Of a stretch of 64,000 nucleotides of DNA, positions 27,740 through 36,723 are shown piece by piece. The translations under genes and the position numbers were made by a program. The first letter of the stretch is position 1. The number at the start of each line of letters is the position of its first letter. Under the pieces are notes generated by a model. That model saw only the letters and a program-made list of their open reading frames with translations, was not told where the DNA came from and did no database searches. The DNA is from Filimonas sp. (lineage in GTDB: Bacteria; Bacteroidota; Bacteroidia; Chitinophagales; Chitinophagaceae), in NCBI GenBank assembly GCA_017306865.1, contig JAFKHH010000014.1:186001-250000 (forward strand), read 5' to 3'.

Positions 27740-28436
27740 TCTTATTGGTTTTATCTATAGGTGGAAAATATATTTCTGTATTCGTGCGCACGCGCCTGAA
27801 ATTATCCAGGTCATTTGCATGCGCCACATCTATATAGTAATTATTGTTGTTGTAAATTTTATATGCCATACTAACCAGGCTTTCATTTTCTTTCAGCCTG
27901 CGCTTGTGCGTAAGGTCCGGGGAGCTCTTGTTGTTGATCATATCGCTGAGCGATTGCTCCACACAACTTGTAAGCGTAATATTTACTTTGGCGCGCAACG
28001 GCGTGCCATCTGCTTTGAAAAGGGTGTACGTAATATCCACCGTTTTCATCACGGCTTTGAGCAACACTGCACCATAACGTACCATTACAAAATTTGGTGC
28101 ATGCTCTGTACCGTTATAGGTATATACCACTTTTAAAAACTTCTCTACTTCCGATGGCACTTCTACTACATCATCTGTTACCGCACCTGTGCCATCTATA
28201 ATAAATTCAAACTGGTAATCCTGCGGCTTGATCATTTTAAACTTCAGCTCACTGGAAGTAGATCCTTGCCCTTGCGACTCTTCCCTGTCCACCTGTAGCT
28301 TCACTGCTACAGAGGATGGATTAAACATAACATCATATTCACCCGCGTCTGTATTCTTCTCTGCAAAATCAATTTTTTTGTACGCAGTGAATTTCAGTTT
28401 CGTTAAGTGTCCGGAAGATGCGCTTAGATCAGCCAT
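27732..28436 (-). CDS. LysM-domain eCIS baseplate hub protein (Pvc7/Afp7-like)
   Basis: 234 residues. The N-terminal part contains the CIS tube-like region (YDVMFNPSSVAVKLQVDREES, LKFKMIKPQDYQFEFIIDGTG). The C-terminal LysM-like segment is LKENESLVSMAYKIYNNNNYYIDVAHANDLDNFRRVRTNTEIYFPP. It would link the inner tube to the spike, like gp53 or Afp7. It lies 6 bases after the DUF5908 gene. Confidence 0.88.
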   Translation of the reverse strand: MADLSASSGHLTKLKFTAYKKIDFAEKNTDAGEYDVMFNPSSVAVKLQVDREESQGQGSTSSELKFKMIKPQDYQFEFIIDGTGAVTDDVVEVPSEVEKFLKVVYTYNGTEHAPNFVMVRYGAVLLKAVMKTVDITYTLFKADGTPLRAKVNITLTSCVEQSLSDMINNKSSPDLTHKRRLKENESLVSMAYKIYNNNNYYIDVAHANDLDNFRRVRTNTEIYFPPIDKTNKSA

Positions 28437-28442
28437 AATAAT

Positions 28443-28607
28443 TTATCGTTCGTTTTTATTCTTTATTTTTTTCAATACTTCATCCAGTATTCGTTGCACT
28501 TTACTATCATCTGCAGATTGCGCTGCATTACTCTGCTGACCACCGCCTGCCGGTGCAGCACTGCTAACTGTAGCTTTAATAACGAGTTCACGTATTTCTA
28601 TGGGCAT
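28443..28607 (-). CDS. DUF5908-type small eCIS protein (54 aa)
   Basis: A 54-residue gene: MPIEIRELVIKATVSS at the start, a Gly/Gln/Ala-rich middle, and a helical basic tail VQRILDEVLKKIKNKNER. The start MPIEIRELVIKA followed by a C-terminal helix is the pattern of DUF5908 proteins encoded beside tube and LysM genes in Bacteroidota injection systems. Function unknown; a tube or hub accessory is likely from position. Six bases separate it from the LysM gene. Confidence 0.75.
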   Translation of the reverse strand: MPIEIRELVIKATVSSAAPAGGGQQSNAAQSADDSKVQRILDEVLKKIKNKNER

Positions 28608-28654
28608 AGATGGATTTGAAATTTAATATTTGAAATTTGAGATTCTTCCGCCGT

Positions 28655-28707
28655 GGTTCGTGTCTTCACGAACCATTCTCCGCTTCCGTTTCGTGAAGAC
28701 ACGAACC
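28655..28707. repeat. Pair of GGTTCGTG-family palindromes between tube and DUF5908 genes
   Basis: 28655-28674 is a perfect GGTTCGTG tctt CACGAACC hairpin; 28688-28707 is GTTTCGTG aaga CACGAACC with one G-T pair. They are flanked by tttgaaatttgag tracts (28612-28638, 28718-28741, 28783-28817). The 211-base gap has no gene. Confidence 0.8.
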
Positions 28708-28818
28708 GGGGCTATAGATTTAAAATTTTAGATTTGAGATTCTTCCTATGTGAGATGGTTGAAGTAATTTCTAAACATCGCAGCCCATTTCAAATATCAA
28801 ATCTCAAATTTCAAATTC

Positions 28819-29274
28819 CTACACTTCCATTCTCTCCCCTGTTTTATACGCCAGCTCCAGCGTCTCGATCACTATGCTGTTATCCATCGCTTTCAGATCA
28901 GATATATTCATTTTTACAGGATAGGCTCCACTGAATTTCCATGCAGCAGCGGGCTCATGGTTTTCGTTCAGGAGCGTCACCTGTACCTGGCATTGTTTAA
29001 ACTGGAAATGATAGATGGCATCTTTTGCCCAATTGACCAATGGTGATGCCTGCGTGGTGGTCATACCACGTTTTAGTACCAGGTTTGGAAATTTGCTGCG
29101 CACAGGCAGTTTATATACAAACCTGTTTTCCCCTCCTTCTACCAGTTCCTCTGTAGTAAGTTCCACACTCAGCCCGCTCACTTCCTGGAAGCGGGTATCT
29201 ATTTCAGCCTCACTGTCCAGTCCGTCAAACACTACTTTGAAATGAAAGCCGGGAGAGGGATAAACTGTGTCCAT
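28819..29274 (-). CDS. Inner tube-like protein 2 (gp19 family, baseplate-proximal)
   Basis: 151 residues with the T4 gp19/Hcp-like tube fold: PSPGFHFKVVFDGLD, FQEVSGLSVELTTEELVEGGEN, LPVRSKFPNLVLKRGM and VQVTLLNENHEPAAAWKFSGAYPVKM. It is a paralogue of the tube protein at 29368. In PVC and Afp the second and third tube-like proteins form the first rings at the baseplate; that role is inferred here from order. Confidence 0.88.
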   Translation of the reverse strand: MDTVYPSPGFHFKVVFDGLDSEAEIDTRFQEVSGLSVELTTEELVEGGENRFVYKLPVRSKFPNLVLKRGMTTTQASPLVNWAKDAIYHFQFKQCQVQVTLLNENHEPAAAWKFSGAYPVKMNISDLKAMDNSIVIETLELAYKTGERMEV

Positions 29275-29367
29275 ACATATTTGAAATTTGAAATGTAAGA
29301 TTTGAGATTATTGAGACTGTATGATTGAATGCATTTCGAATCTCAAATTTCAAATCTTACATCGATG

Positions 29368-29802
29368 CTATGGTTTCGATACGGTTATTCCTTCGTGCGC
29401 TATTTCCATAGATTCGATGGACACCTCATTGCCTGTGGCTTTGAGTGCGCCTCCATCTACTTTTGTAGGAAATGCATTACGTACTTTCCATACCACTACA
29501 GGCTCATGTTTTTCATTGAGCAGGGAGATGGTAATATCACGCCTTTCTATTTTATTCATCTGGTACGTGTTCCACCAGTCAAAGAATTCATTGTCGCCCT
29601 GCATTACACCGCGTTTCAGCGTAATGTTTCCAAACTTCTGCATACCGGGCATTTTGATCACAGAGTAATCCGGGCTCAACCCATCGCGGTATTCGATCAC
29701 CTGCGTTTCTACGTTCAAGCCAGACACTTCTGTAAAACCGAGGTTTGTGCCACCCCATTCTACTCTGAAATGGAATGCGGGAAGTGGATATTTTGTTGCC
29801 AT
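29368..29802 (-). CDS. Inner tube protein 1 (gp19 family)
   Basis: 144 residues: YPLPAFHFRVEWGGTN, TEVSGLNVETQVIEYRDG, KFGNITLKRGVMQGDNEFFDWW and ISLLNEKHEPVVVWKVRNAFPTKV. It has the family spacing and ends with VSIESMEIAHEG. As the first gene after the sheath it is the likely main tube subunit through which cargo is loaded. Confidence 0.92.
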   Translation of the reverse strand: MATKYPLPAFHFRVEWGGTNLGFTEVSGLNVETQVIEYRDGLSPDYSVIKMPGMQKFGNITLKRGVMQGDNEFFDWWNTYQMNKIERRDITISLLNEKHEPVVVWKVRNAFPTKVDGGALKATGNEVSIESMEIAHEGITVSKP

Positions 29803-29837
29803 GAACTTTAATTTAAGATTTAATTTAGTTGAAAGAA

Positions 29838-29900
29838 AAGTACAAAGTACGAGGTACGAAGTACGCCCACTTTGTACTTGGTACTTAGTACCTCGTACTT
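29838..29900. repeat. Stem-loop between sheath and tube genes
   Basis: agtacaaagtacgaggtacg pairs with the downstream segment tagtacctcgtactt plus cactttgtactt, giving a long imperfect stem. A related gtacgaagtacaaagtac tract lies at 36500-36530. Between two genes whose products are needed at similar levels it may shape mRNA processing (inference). Confidence 0.6.
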
Positions 29901-29901
29901 A

Positions 29902-31974
29902 TCATGATTGCTGTAGTTTATGTGAGAATTTCAATATCACAAATTCTGCTGGTCTTACCGCCGCCATGGCTACCTCTACATTCAGGCGGCCTTCCAGTAT
30001 GTCTTGCGCCGTCATTGTTACACCTAAGCCGCAATTAACCACATAAGCATGTTCCGGCTTTGCACCAGCCAACGCACCACGTCTCCACAGGTTGTTGAGA
30101 AAGTTTTCGATCTGTGCTTTCACGCGTAACCAGGTATTTGCATCGTTCGGCTCGAACACTACCCAACTGGTTGATTTTTTGCAACTCTCTTCTACAAAGG
30201 AGAAGAAGCGGCGTACAGGTACATAGCGCCATTCATTGTCGTTGCCTGCCAGCGTTCTTGCACCCCATACTAAAATACCTTTTCCATAAAATGCGCGCAA
30301 TGCGTTTACCGACTTGCCTGCATTTGCATCCACGTTCAGGTTTTCCTGCATGTTATCGTCTATAAAATCGTTGAGCGAGCTTACAGAGTTCAGGCTCACA
30401 TTTGCCGGTGCTTTCCATACACCACGGTCATTATCTACAGATGCATATACACCTGCTACACCTCCGCTAGGCGGCAGTACATTTACTTTATTATTCAGTA
30501 CCGTTACTATAGAATTATAAATAGGTATATCGCCGATCAATGCATTTTCAGAAGCAGCTTCAAAACTTACACCTGCAGCAATGATGGTATTAATGCCAGT
30601 CTTTACAGCCTCATACAGCTTATTCAACGCAGCTTTGGTTGCAGCTTGCTTATCCGTCAGGGTAAGGCCATCTATCTGGTTGTCGTTTGCCGCAGCGGCA
30701 GGTTGCCATTCTGCAGTGGTGAAGGTGGCTGCAAAATCTATCCCTGGTTTATCTGCATTGGTATTAGAAATATCTGACGTAGCACCCAGGCGATACGCTT
30801 CGTTATCCAGGTTGCGGAATGATTGCAATGGAGTCTTGAGTGTAGAACTAAGCACACCTACTATGGCAGCACGCAGATCTGTATTGGTGATCACAGAAGT
30901 TTTGATAGCAGTAATTGCCGCATGTGCCGTTGCCAACCCTTCCAGTTGTGCATAGGTATAAAATACAAATTCAAATAAACTTTTCAATGCCGCGGTTCTG
31001 CCTGCATCATCAACAGCGCCATTATACGTACCTACTGCTGCCTGGTACATGGTATCCAAATTACCTATAGCAAAGGGATCAGTTACCAGCTTGCCTGTGT
31101 ACACTGACAACCCGGAACTAATAGCGTCGTTGTCCGTATAAGTCTTTTTAAAATTATCCAGCTTTGTCTTGATCGATACACCAAACGCATCTGTATCAGA
31201 ATCGCTGAACAATGTCTTGAGTTCTACCTGAGCCGGAACTGAGTTGTAAAAATTCTTGGCTATATCGCGCAGGCGGAATACTTTATCGTAAGTGGTTTTT
31301 ACAAAAGGCATGTATGCAGCACCGTACTTCAGGTTGTTCATACCTATCTTACTTCTAAACAGATCAGCCATTTCCGGTACTTTCTTAGCAGGATCATCTG
31401 CTACGTCCAGTATAGCAAAGCGATCGCCAAGATCTCCACACTGCTGCAATGCTGCCTGCTGTACAGATGCGATTTTATCCCAGTCAGGCACCGTTCCATT
31501 TTTCAGGTTCACAGCATCAGGGAATAATAATAAAGTGGGTTCGTCATACTTTCTCAATTCATCCAGGCCTGCCCGGATATTTGTTGTGCGTGTAAGCACA
31601 ATATCGTTATCGGCATAATACCCTACACTACATATATAGCACACACCTCCGCCATTGTCATAAAACAAACGGATGCTTTCGTACAAATTGTAAATACTGT
31701 TTGTAACCGTGGTGTTGGCATCGTCTACTTTGTTTTGTGCATCTACCTGCACATGTATAGATGTATATGAAGGGCCTGTACCAAAGTATTGCTCATACTC
31801 CAGCAGGCTGGTTATACGCATGGGTATCAGCAGCAGGTCATCGTCCACATAACGCTTCGCAAAATTCGTATAGCCTACGAAAGCGGGAATGGCAGTTTCC
31901 ACTTCTGCTATGGATGGCGGCAGTTTTGTTATCTCTTCAACATAAACTCCCGGTGTTTTGTATGCGGTTGCCAT
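29902..31974 (-). CDS. Contractile tail sheath protein
   Basis: 690 residues. The start ATAYKTPGVYVEEITKLPPSIAEVETAIPAFVGYT is the classic sheath N-terminus, and the C-terminal domain shows GKGILVWGARTLAGNDNEWRYVPVRRFFSFVEESC and the tube/sheath terminal block VNCGLGVTMTAQDILEGRLNVEVAMAAVRPAEFVILKFSH. The protein is longer than the ~350-480 residues usual for Afp/PVC sheaths. The extra length is in the middle (about 210-520), a helical, Ala/Thr-rich region that probably projects from the particle surface. Sheath contraction drives the tube through the target envelope. Confidence 0.95.
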   Translation of the reverse strand: MATAYKTPGVYVEEITKLPPSIAEVETAIPAFVGYTNFAKRYVDDDLLLIPMRITSLLEYEQYFGTGPSYTSIHVQVDAQNKVDDANTTVTNSIYNLYESIRLFYDNGGGVCYICSVGYYADNDIVLTRTTNIRAGLDELRKYDEPTLLLFPDAVNLKNGTVPDWDKIASVQQAALQQCGDLGDRFAILDVADDPAKKVPEMADLFRSKIGMNNLKYGAAYMPFVKTTYDKVFRLRDIAKNFYNSVPAQVELKTLFSDSDTDAFGVSIKTKLDNFKKTYTDNDAISSGLSVYTGKLVTDPFAIGNLDTMYQAAVGTYNGAVDDAGRTAALKSLFEFVFYTYAQLEGLATAHAAITAIKTSVITNTDLRAAIVGVLSSTLKTPLQSFRNLDNEAYRLGATSDISNTNADKPGIDFAATFTTAEWQPAAAANDNQIDGLTLTDKQAATKAALNKLYEAVKTGINTIIAAGVSFEAASENALIGDIPIYNSIVTVLNNKVNVLPPSGGVAGVYASVDNDRGVWKAPANVSLNSVSSLNDFIDDNMQENLNVDANAGKSVNALRAFYGKGILVWGARTLAGNDNEWRYVPVRRFFSFVEESCKKSTSWVVFEPNDANTWLRVKAQIENFLNNLWRRGALAGAKPEHAYVVNCGLGVTMTAQDILEGRLNVEVAMAAVRPAEFVILKFSHKLQQS

Positions 31975-32003
31975 AATTGAAAAAGGAAGGTTTGGTTAAT
32001 GAA

Positions 32004-32738
32004 TTATATGTTTGGAAAACTGTAACTAAACTGGTTATAATCCGGCGCTGCCGGCACTGGTGTCAACGTAAGTGGCTTTATCCATGCATCTGGCCCCAGG
32101 CTCTTTGTTACCAATCTTATATAGCCATAGCTACCAGCCATCTCGCCTGTGGTATCTACGTAATATTTTTTTGTAACCGTGCCCAAAGTAAAACTGTAGA
32201 TCCCGGGTTGTTGCAAGCTCATGTCTGCCGCGCAACTATAATTGCCACTATCATCTTTTCTTACATCAATCACATCTACTACACGCGATGAAATATCTTT
32301 TATAACAAATTGTTCATAAGCAGCAACGGATGCCGTAGCGTTATACATCATTGACACCACTCCGGGCATAATAAAACATTGCGGTAGTGCTTTTGCTTCG
32401 TCCGTAGCAGTGGCTGTTGTCTCATTCAACATCTTTATTTTATTGATGATGCTTCCCTGCTTCAACTCTACAATAAAAAAGAACGTTGTATTATCAGGCA
32501 CTCCCGGAACCGGGTTCAGGTTGGTACCCGTAACTACGTCAACAGAACTGCCGGAGTAGAATACATTCAGCAAATTGTTTTCCTGCTTGTATTTCATACG
32601 CAGGCGGCTCATCGTATTTTCACATGCTGCCGTTGGCCTCAATGAGAACGCATCGTCCAATGCAATAGTTGCATCCTGGTGCTTTAACAAGAGACTAAAC
32701 AACATTCGATAACAGACAGACGTGGCCACACCATACAT
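32004..32738 (-). CDS. eCIS protein of unknown function, between terminator and sheath genes
   Basis: 244 residues from an ATG at 32738, no signal peptide. Visible are PTAACENTMSRLRMKYKQE near the front, an Ig-like or beta-sandwich-like centre (TTFFFIVELKQGS; DDSGNYSCAADMSLQQPGIYSFTLGTVTKKYYVD), and a C-terminus FSYSFPNI. The segment DSGNYSC...PGIYSF resembles an immunoglobulin-like strand pair. Placed between the DUF4255 and sheath genes with gaps of 93 and 29 bases, it is likely a structural tail-end or cap component; that is inference from position only. Confidence 0.55.
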   Translation of the reverse strand: MYGVATSVCYRMLFSLLLKHQDATIALDDAFSLRPTAACENTMSRLRMKYKQENNLLNVFYSGSSVDVVTGTNLNPVPGVPDNTTFFFIVELKQGSIINKIKMLNETTATATDEAKALPQCFIMPGVVSMMYNATASVAAYEQFVIKDISSRVVDVIDVRKDDSGNYSCAADMSLQQPGIYSFTLGTVTKKYYVDTTGEMAGSYGYIRLVTKSLGPDAWIKPLTLTPVPAAPDYNQFSYSFPNI

Positions 32739-32831
32739 GTATTATTTGTTTGGCTGTATGCAATACTTTATTGCATACATAATGAAACTTCATTTGCACA
32801 TACTGGATTAAATAAGCAAACGGAATTCTGT

Positions 32832-33422
32832 CTACATACGCATTGTATCAATAGTAATGCTCCTGACATCTTTTGTTACAGCCACATCAGGGGCCAGCAC
32901 ATCTACTACTACAACCATTCTTACTTTGTACAATACGAAAGGAACAAGCCTGCTGGTTAGCGTTTGCCACAATTGATTGCTCTGATCAAATGTTACTGAT
33001 TGCAGCTCCAATATCAGCTTTTCCAATCCTGCAGCAGTTTCAGAGGGTGAGAAATCTGTATCTTCAAAAACATTTTTACCCTGGAATATTCCTACAGTAG
33101 TAGTTATAAACTTGAGGGCATTTACATAACTATCTGGTTTGAATTGTGCTGAAAATAACACATACAGGTTCAATCTCATTTCAGGATTCTTCAAACCGTA
33201 AGTCGTTGCATCTATAGACTGATAAGATGGCACACTTTTTAAAACCCGCTCTTCTTCTACATTAAACAACGTTATATATATCGTATCAGAACCATTGGAA
33301 TCAGGATCTTTCGGCACATTTTTCACTTCTACTCCCGGAGCGCCTATTGCAAATCGAATGTTCAATTGATCGTGCAGGTAATTTTTCAAAAAAAGAAGAG
33401 CAGCGTCAATCATAGCTCGCAT
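32832..33422 (-). CDS. DUF4255 tail terminator/cap protein (Pvc16/Afp16-like)
   Basis: 196 residues. The Pvc16 N-domain pattern is clear: MIDAALLFLKNYLHDQLN, ITLFNVEEERVLKS, PEMRLNLYVLFSAQF, YVNALKFITTTVGIFQGKNVF, LEKLILELQSVTFDQSNQLWQTL. These proteins cap the distal end of the tube and sheath. The start is ATG at 33422; an ATG at 33413 (MIDAALL) is also possible. First gene of the minus-strand arm. Confidence 0.9.
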   Translation of the reverse strand: MRAMIDAALLFLKNYLHDQLNIRFAIGAPGVEVKNVPKDPDSNGSDTIYITLFNVEEERVLKSVPSYQSIDATTYGLKNPEMRLNLYVLFSAQFKPDSYVNALKFITTTVGIFQGKNVFEDTDFSPSETAAGLEKLILELQSVTFDQSNQLWQTLTSRLVPFVLYKVRMVVVVDVLAPDVAVTKDVRSITIDTMRM

Positions 33423-33431
33423 TAAGGATGT

Positions 33432-33462
33432 TAAAAATAGAAACTCAAATAATCTTTGTCAA
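33432..33462 (-). promoter_or_regulatory. Candidate promoter of the minus-strand eCIS arm
   Basis: Minus strand TTG (33460-33462), 20 bases, then TATTTTTA (33432-33439), seven of eight of TAnnTTTG. It ends 9 bases before the DUF4255 ATG, so the leader would be almost absent. Confidence 0.4.
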
Positions 33463-33611
33463 GCCCTTTCTCGTATATTTTTTATAATCATTTCTAACAA
33501 GCGCCTTTGATCATTCTGCAACAAATCTAATCACACAGTATCCCATTTTGCAATGTGATATTTCACATCGCTTCTGTTTTAAACACTATTTTATTCCCCG
33601 CTATTTTACCC

Positions 33612-33619
33612 TACTTTTG
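33612..33619 (+). promoter_or_regulatory. -7 element (TACTTTTG) of the plus-strand eCIS arm
   Basis: Full match to TAnnTTTG, 19 bases before the tape-measure ATG. No clear -33 TTG. Both arms are therefore served from the 216-base region 33423-33638. Confidence 0.5.
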
Positions 33620-33638
33620 AATAAAGCGATTCGCTTAT

Positions 33639-35075
33639 ATGGAAGGCTCTTCTAAAATACAGCGCATTACCTTAGACATTACATACACTAATCCACCTGT
33701 TGCCAACCAGGCATTGCCAGGCAGGATCAGAAGTTTGTTCGACAATGATTTGTCTCCCGCAATAGATGTCGCATTTATACATACGAATACCCGGGAAAAA
33801 ATTTATATTGACACTTGCGTGATTGACCTTGGAGAGGTGGAAGAAAAAGATCTTCCGGCGTTATTGAAGTTGCGGCTGCAAGATGAGCTGGCAGCCATTT
33901 ACCAGGCTAGCGCTGTTACTACGCATGCAACAGGCGCACAAAGAAGTTTTACTGCAACAGATATTATTATCTATTTCCTTACAACCGGCAGGTTGCCCTG
34001 GTACGCACCATCGGATACTGACGTTGATCTATTGTTTGTGCAACTAATGTCTGAACAGGAAGTCGCTTTTACAACATCGATCTTTCTCTTGTTCAAAACA
34101 AAAAAGCAAACATTGTATCGTTTCATTCTACAGATAGAACCGGAAACAGTTTTTTCTTTTTTTACAAACGCGATACAAGTACTGCCTGAAAAAACAGCAA
34201 TGACCGGCAACGCCTGGTTGCAAATAATAGCAGCAAGGGACATTTTACATATAAGAGTAGAAGAGGCATTGTTCCTATCGGGTATCTTTTTATCTGAAAC
34301 AATAACTGACAGCAGCATTAAAGATGACAGATCGCTTCTACAATCATTTATACATACCGTTATAAAGCCTTCCGTTTTACTGGATGAAACAGCAACAGAA
34401 TCTTTATACCAGGCATTACAACAAGCGGTTAAACCAATAAATAATTTTGTTCAAACACTTATCATATCACATATTGCAAATATGCAACACACTACAAACC
34501 CGACTCCATTGAAACAACCTGGGATAGATATTGCTGCAGACATAGAAACGCAATCGCAGACAGAAAACACTTCGTCCATTGCAGTAGAAAATGCCGGACT
34601 GGTGTTATTATGGCCTTTTATACCGCAATTTTTCCGGCACCTGCAGTTAGTAGCAGATGACCAGTTCATCTCACTTAAGCACCAGTCAAGAGCTGCACAG
34701 TTTTTATATTATATTGCAAGCAATCAAACAAAGACACCGGAACACTTAATGCCATTGTGTAAAATACTGGCAGGGCTTCCTGTTCATCAGCCGGTAACAA
34801 AACAATTAAAACTAACTGATGTGGAAGCAGAGGTATGTGATCAACTGCTTACTACTGTCATAAACAGTTGGCCTAAAATAAAAAACACAAGCAAAGAAGG
34901 CTTTCAACAATCTTTTTTGCAACGTAAGGGATCGTTAGCACCAAACGGAAATGACTGGACGTTAACGATAGAAGGAAAGGCTTTTGATATATTGCTTACT
35001 ACTATTCCGTGGACGATCAGCTTATTGTATGTTCCATGGACGAAAGTTACTATTACAGTTGACTGGCCTCATTAA
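33639..35075 (+). CDS. Contractile injection system tape-measure protein
   Basis: 478 residues. The N-terminus IQRITLDITYTN, the central block FIHTNTREKIYIDTCVIDLGEVEEKDL and the C-terminal block LVLLWPFIPQFFRHLQLV with SRAAQFLYYIASNQTKTPEHLMPLCKILAGLP are the hallmarks of the CIS_TMP family (Afp14/Pvc14). These set the particle length and are found with the AAA+ gene, as here. First gene of the divergent plus-strand arm. Confidence 0.92.
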   Translation: MEGSSKIQRITLDITYTNPPVANQALPGRIRSLFDNDLSPAIDVAFIHTNTREKIYIDTCVIDLGEVEEKDLPALLKLRLQDELAAIYQASAVTTHATGAQRSFTATDIIIYFLTTGRLPWYAPSDTDVDLLFVQLMSEQEVAFTTSIFLLFKTKKQTLYRFILQIEPETVFSFFTNAIQVLPEKTAMTGNAWLQIIAARDILHIRVEEALFLSGIFLSETITDSSIKDDRSLLQSFIHTVIKPSVLLDETATESLYQALQQAVKPINNFVQTLIISHIANMQHTTNPTPLKQPGIDIAADIETQSQTENTSSIAVENAGLVLLWPFIPQFFRHLQLVADDQFISLKHQSRAAQFLYYIASNQTKTPEHLMPLCKILAGLPVHQPVTKQLKLTDVEAEVCDQLLTTVINSWPKIKNTSKEGFQQSFLQRKGSLAPNGNDWTLTIEGKAFDILLTTIPWTISLLYVPWTKVTITVDWPH

Positions 35076-35127
35076 ACCACTTTTTATATATTTTAAACAC
35101 AATACTGATTTTTAAACACCCTTCATT

Positions 35128-36462
35128 TTGAACAACACTTATTATATAGAACAGGAATTAAACTGGCTGTCACAGTTAATAGAGTTACGGTTATCCAATT
35201 ATTTTCAGCAGACAGAACCTACTATGAGCATACAGGATGTCCCTCCTCCCGCATTGCAGCAAGATGGCTCTTTTTATCATCGCTTTATCAGCAATTATCA
35301 CTTGAACAATGCGGAGCGCATTTGCCTGGCGCTTAGCCTGGCCCCTGTATTAAAGCCGAACCTGTTGGATCTTTTCTTGGTTAAAAATGCTGCGTATGAT
35401 CAACGCTTTAGTGAAATAGGTGGATACAAAGGAACACACCATACCGGTTTCTTACCTACAATAGAAACATTGTTGTTTATTCTTTGTGGTGAGAGCCTGG
35501 CTAACCGGATGGATTATTACTTTCTCTTCACACAAAATAGCGTACTGGTACGGGAGAAGTGGCTACAATTGGAGACAGCTCCTTCCATGGAGCCTTTGCA
35601 AAGCAGCATTCTCACTCCTGCACCAGAGCTGATAGAACTTGTTATTAACGGGCATGATTATACACCGGGGTTTTCTGCCCAGTTTCCTGCACAAAAAATA
35701 ACGACTAAGCAAACATGGGATGACCTTGTATTGGACCAGGATGTGTTTAAGCAGATAGATGAAATAAATACATGGCTACAGCATGGGCATGATTTGTATG
35801 CGGATGCCGAACTTGGCAGCAGGATGAAGCCTGGGCACCGTTGTTTGTTTTATGGCCCGTCCGGTACAGGCAAGACACTTACCGCAACACTGATAGGCAA
35901 GCAGACTGGCCTGGATGTACTTCGTGTAGATCTTTCACTGGTGGTTTCAAAATACATCGGTGAAACAGAAAAAAACCTCTCGCGCATTTTTGATCGTGCA
36001 GAAAATAAAAAATGGATTTTGTTTTTCGACGAAGCGGATGCTTTGTTTGGAAAACGTACAATGGTAAAAGATGCGCATGACCGTTTTGCAAACCAGGAGG
36101 TGTCTTATTTGCTACAGCGTATTGAAGATTATGCAGGGCTGGTCATATTGGCTACTAATTTCAAATCCAATATTGATGATGCTTTCGCGCGTCGCTTTCA
36201 AACGGTTATTCATTTTCCTGTACCTAAAGCTACCCAGCGGGAAACGCTGTGGCGGCAATCTTTTTCCTCTCAGATGTTGCTGGATGAAAAGATTAACCTG
36301 GGCGAAATAGCTACGACGTATGAACTAACAGGCGGCGCTATTATTAACGTGGTGCGTTACTGCTCACTGATGGCACTGAAGCGCGCATCAAAAGATATAT
36401 TACTGATGGACTTAATGGAAGGCATAAAGAGAGAATACCAGAAGGAAAGCAAGGCGATGTGA
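35128..36462 (+). CDS. AAA+ ATPase of the injection system (Pvc15/Afp15-like)
   Basis: 444 residues. Walker A GPSGTGKT (243-250), Walker B ILFFDEAD with D301/E302, sensor TNFKSNIDDAFARRFQTVIHFP with arginine-finger region. The N-terminus is a helical domain typical of this family. Start codon is TTG at 35128, since no ATG occurs before about residue 33. Afp15/PVC15 ATPases help particle assembly or cargo loading; the gene sits after the tape-measure gene as in PVC loci. Confidence 0.93.
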   Translation: MNNTYYIEQELNWLSQLIELRLSNYFQQTEPTMSIQDVPPPALQQDGSFYHRFISNYHLNNAERICLALSLAPVLKPNLLDLFLVKNAAYDQRFSEIGGYKGTHHTGFLPTIETLLFILCGESLANRMDYYFLFTQNSVLVREKWLQLETAPSMEPLQSSILTPAPELIELVINGHDYTPGFSAQFPAQKITTKQTWDDLVLDQDVFKQIDEINTWLQHGHDLYADAELGSRMKPGHRCLFYGPSGTGKTLTATLIGKQTGLDVLRVDLSLVVSKYIGETEKNLSRIFDRAENKKWILFFDEADALFGKRTMVKDAHDRFANQEVSYLLQRIEDYAGLVILATNFKSNIDDAFARRFQTVIHFPVPKATQRETLWRQSFSSQMLLDEKINLGEIATTYELTGGAIINVVRYCSLMALKRASKDILLMDLMEGIKREYQKESKAM

Positions 36463-36479
36463 GGGGGATGTATGATGTT

Positions 36480-36576
36480 AGATGTACGATGTAAAGGAAG
36501 AAGTACTAATTACGAAGTACAAAGTACGAAGTGAGGAAAGAAATACAGCAGTATATAATGAAATGCGAAGCATTTC
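36480..36576. repeat. Short repeats in the ATPase-DUF4157 gap, including a variant GCATTT hairpin
   Basis: A gtacgaagtac tract at 36500-36532 resembles 29838-29900. At 36560-36576 GAAATGC gaa GCATTTC is a variant of the AAAATGC gaa GCATTTT hairpin of the ~190-bp repeat with both arm ends changed together. It is followed by tcctatgtggt as in the full repeats. No gene in 36463-36723. Confidence 0.7.
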
Positions 36577-36723
36577 TCCTATGTGGTTAAAAATTAGTTA
36601 CCAGCAACCTGCAACTAACGTTTTCTCTGAAAACAGGCACGTTTTCTATAAAATTCATAACAGGTCACTCACTACTCACAATATCCCCTTGACATTACCA
36701 TTTTCACTTTTTACTTTTATAGC

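Noticed and set aside
16310-36462. Prophage or type VI secretion system
   Set aside because: No capsid, terminase, integrase or TssJ/L/M/ClpV genes; tape measure, DUF4255 and AAA+ genes point to eCIS.
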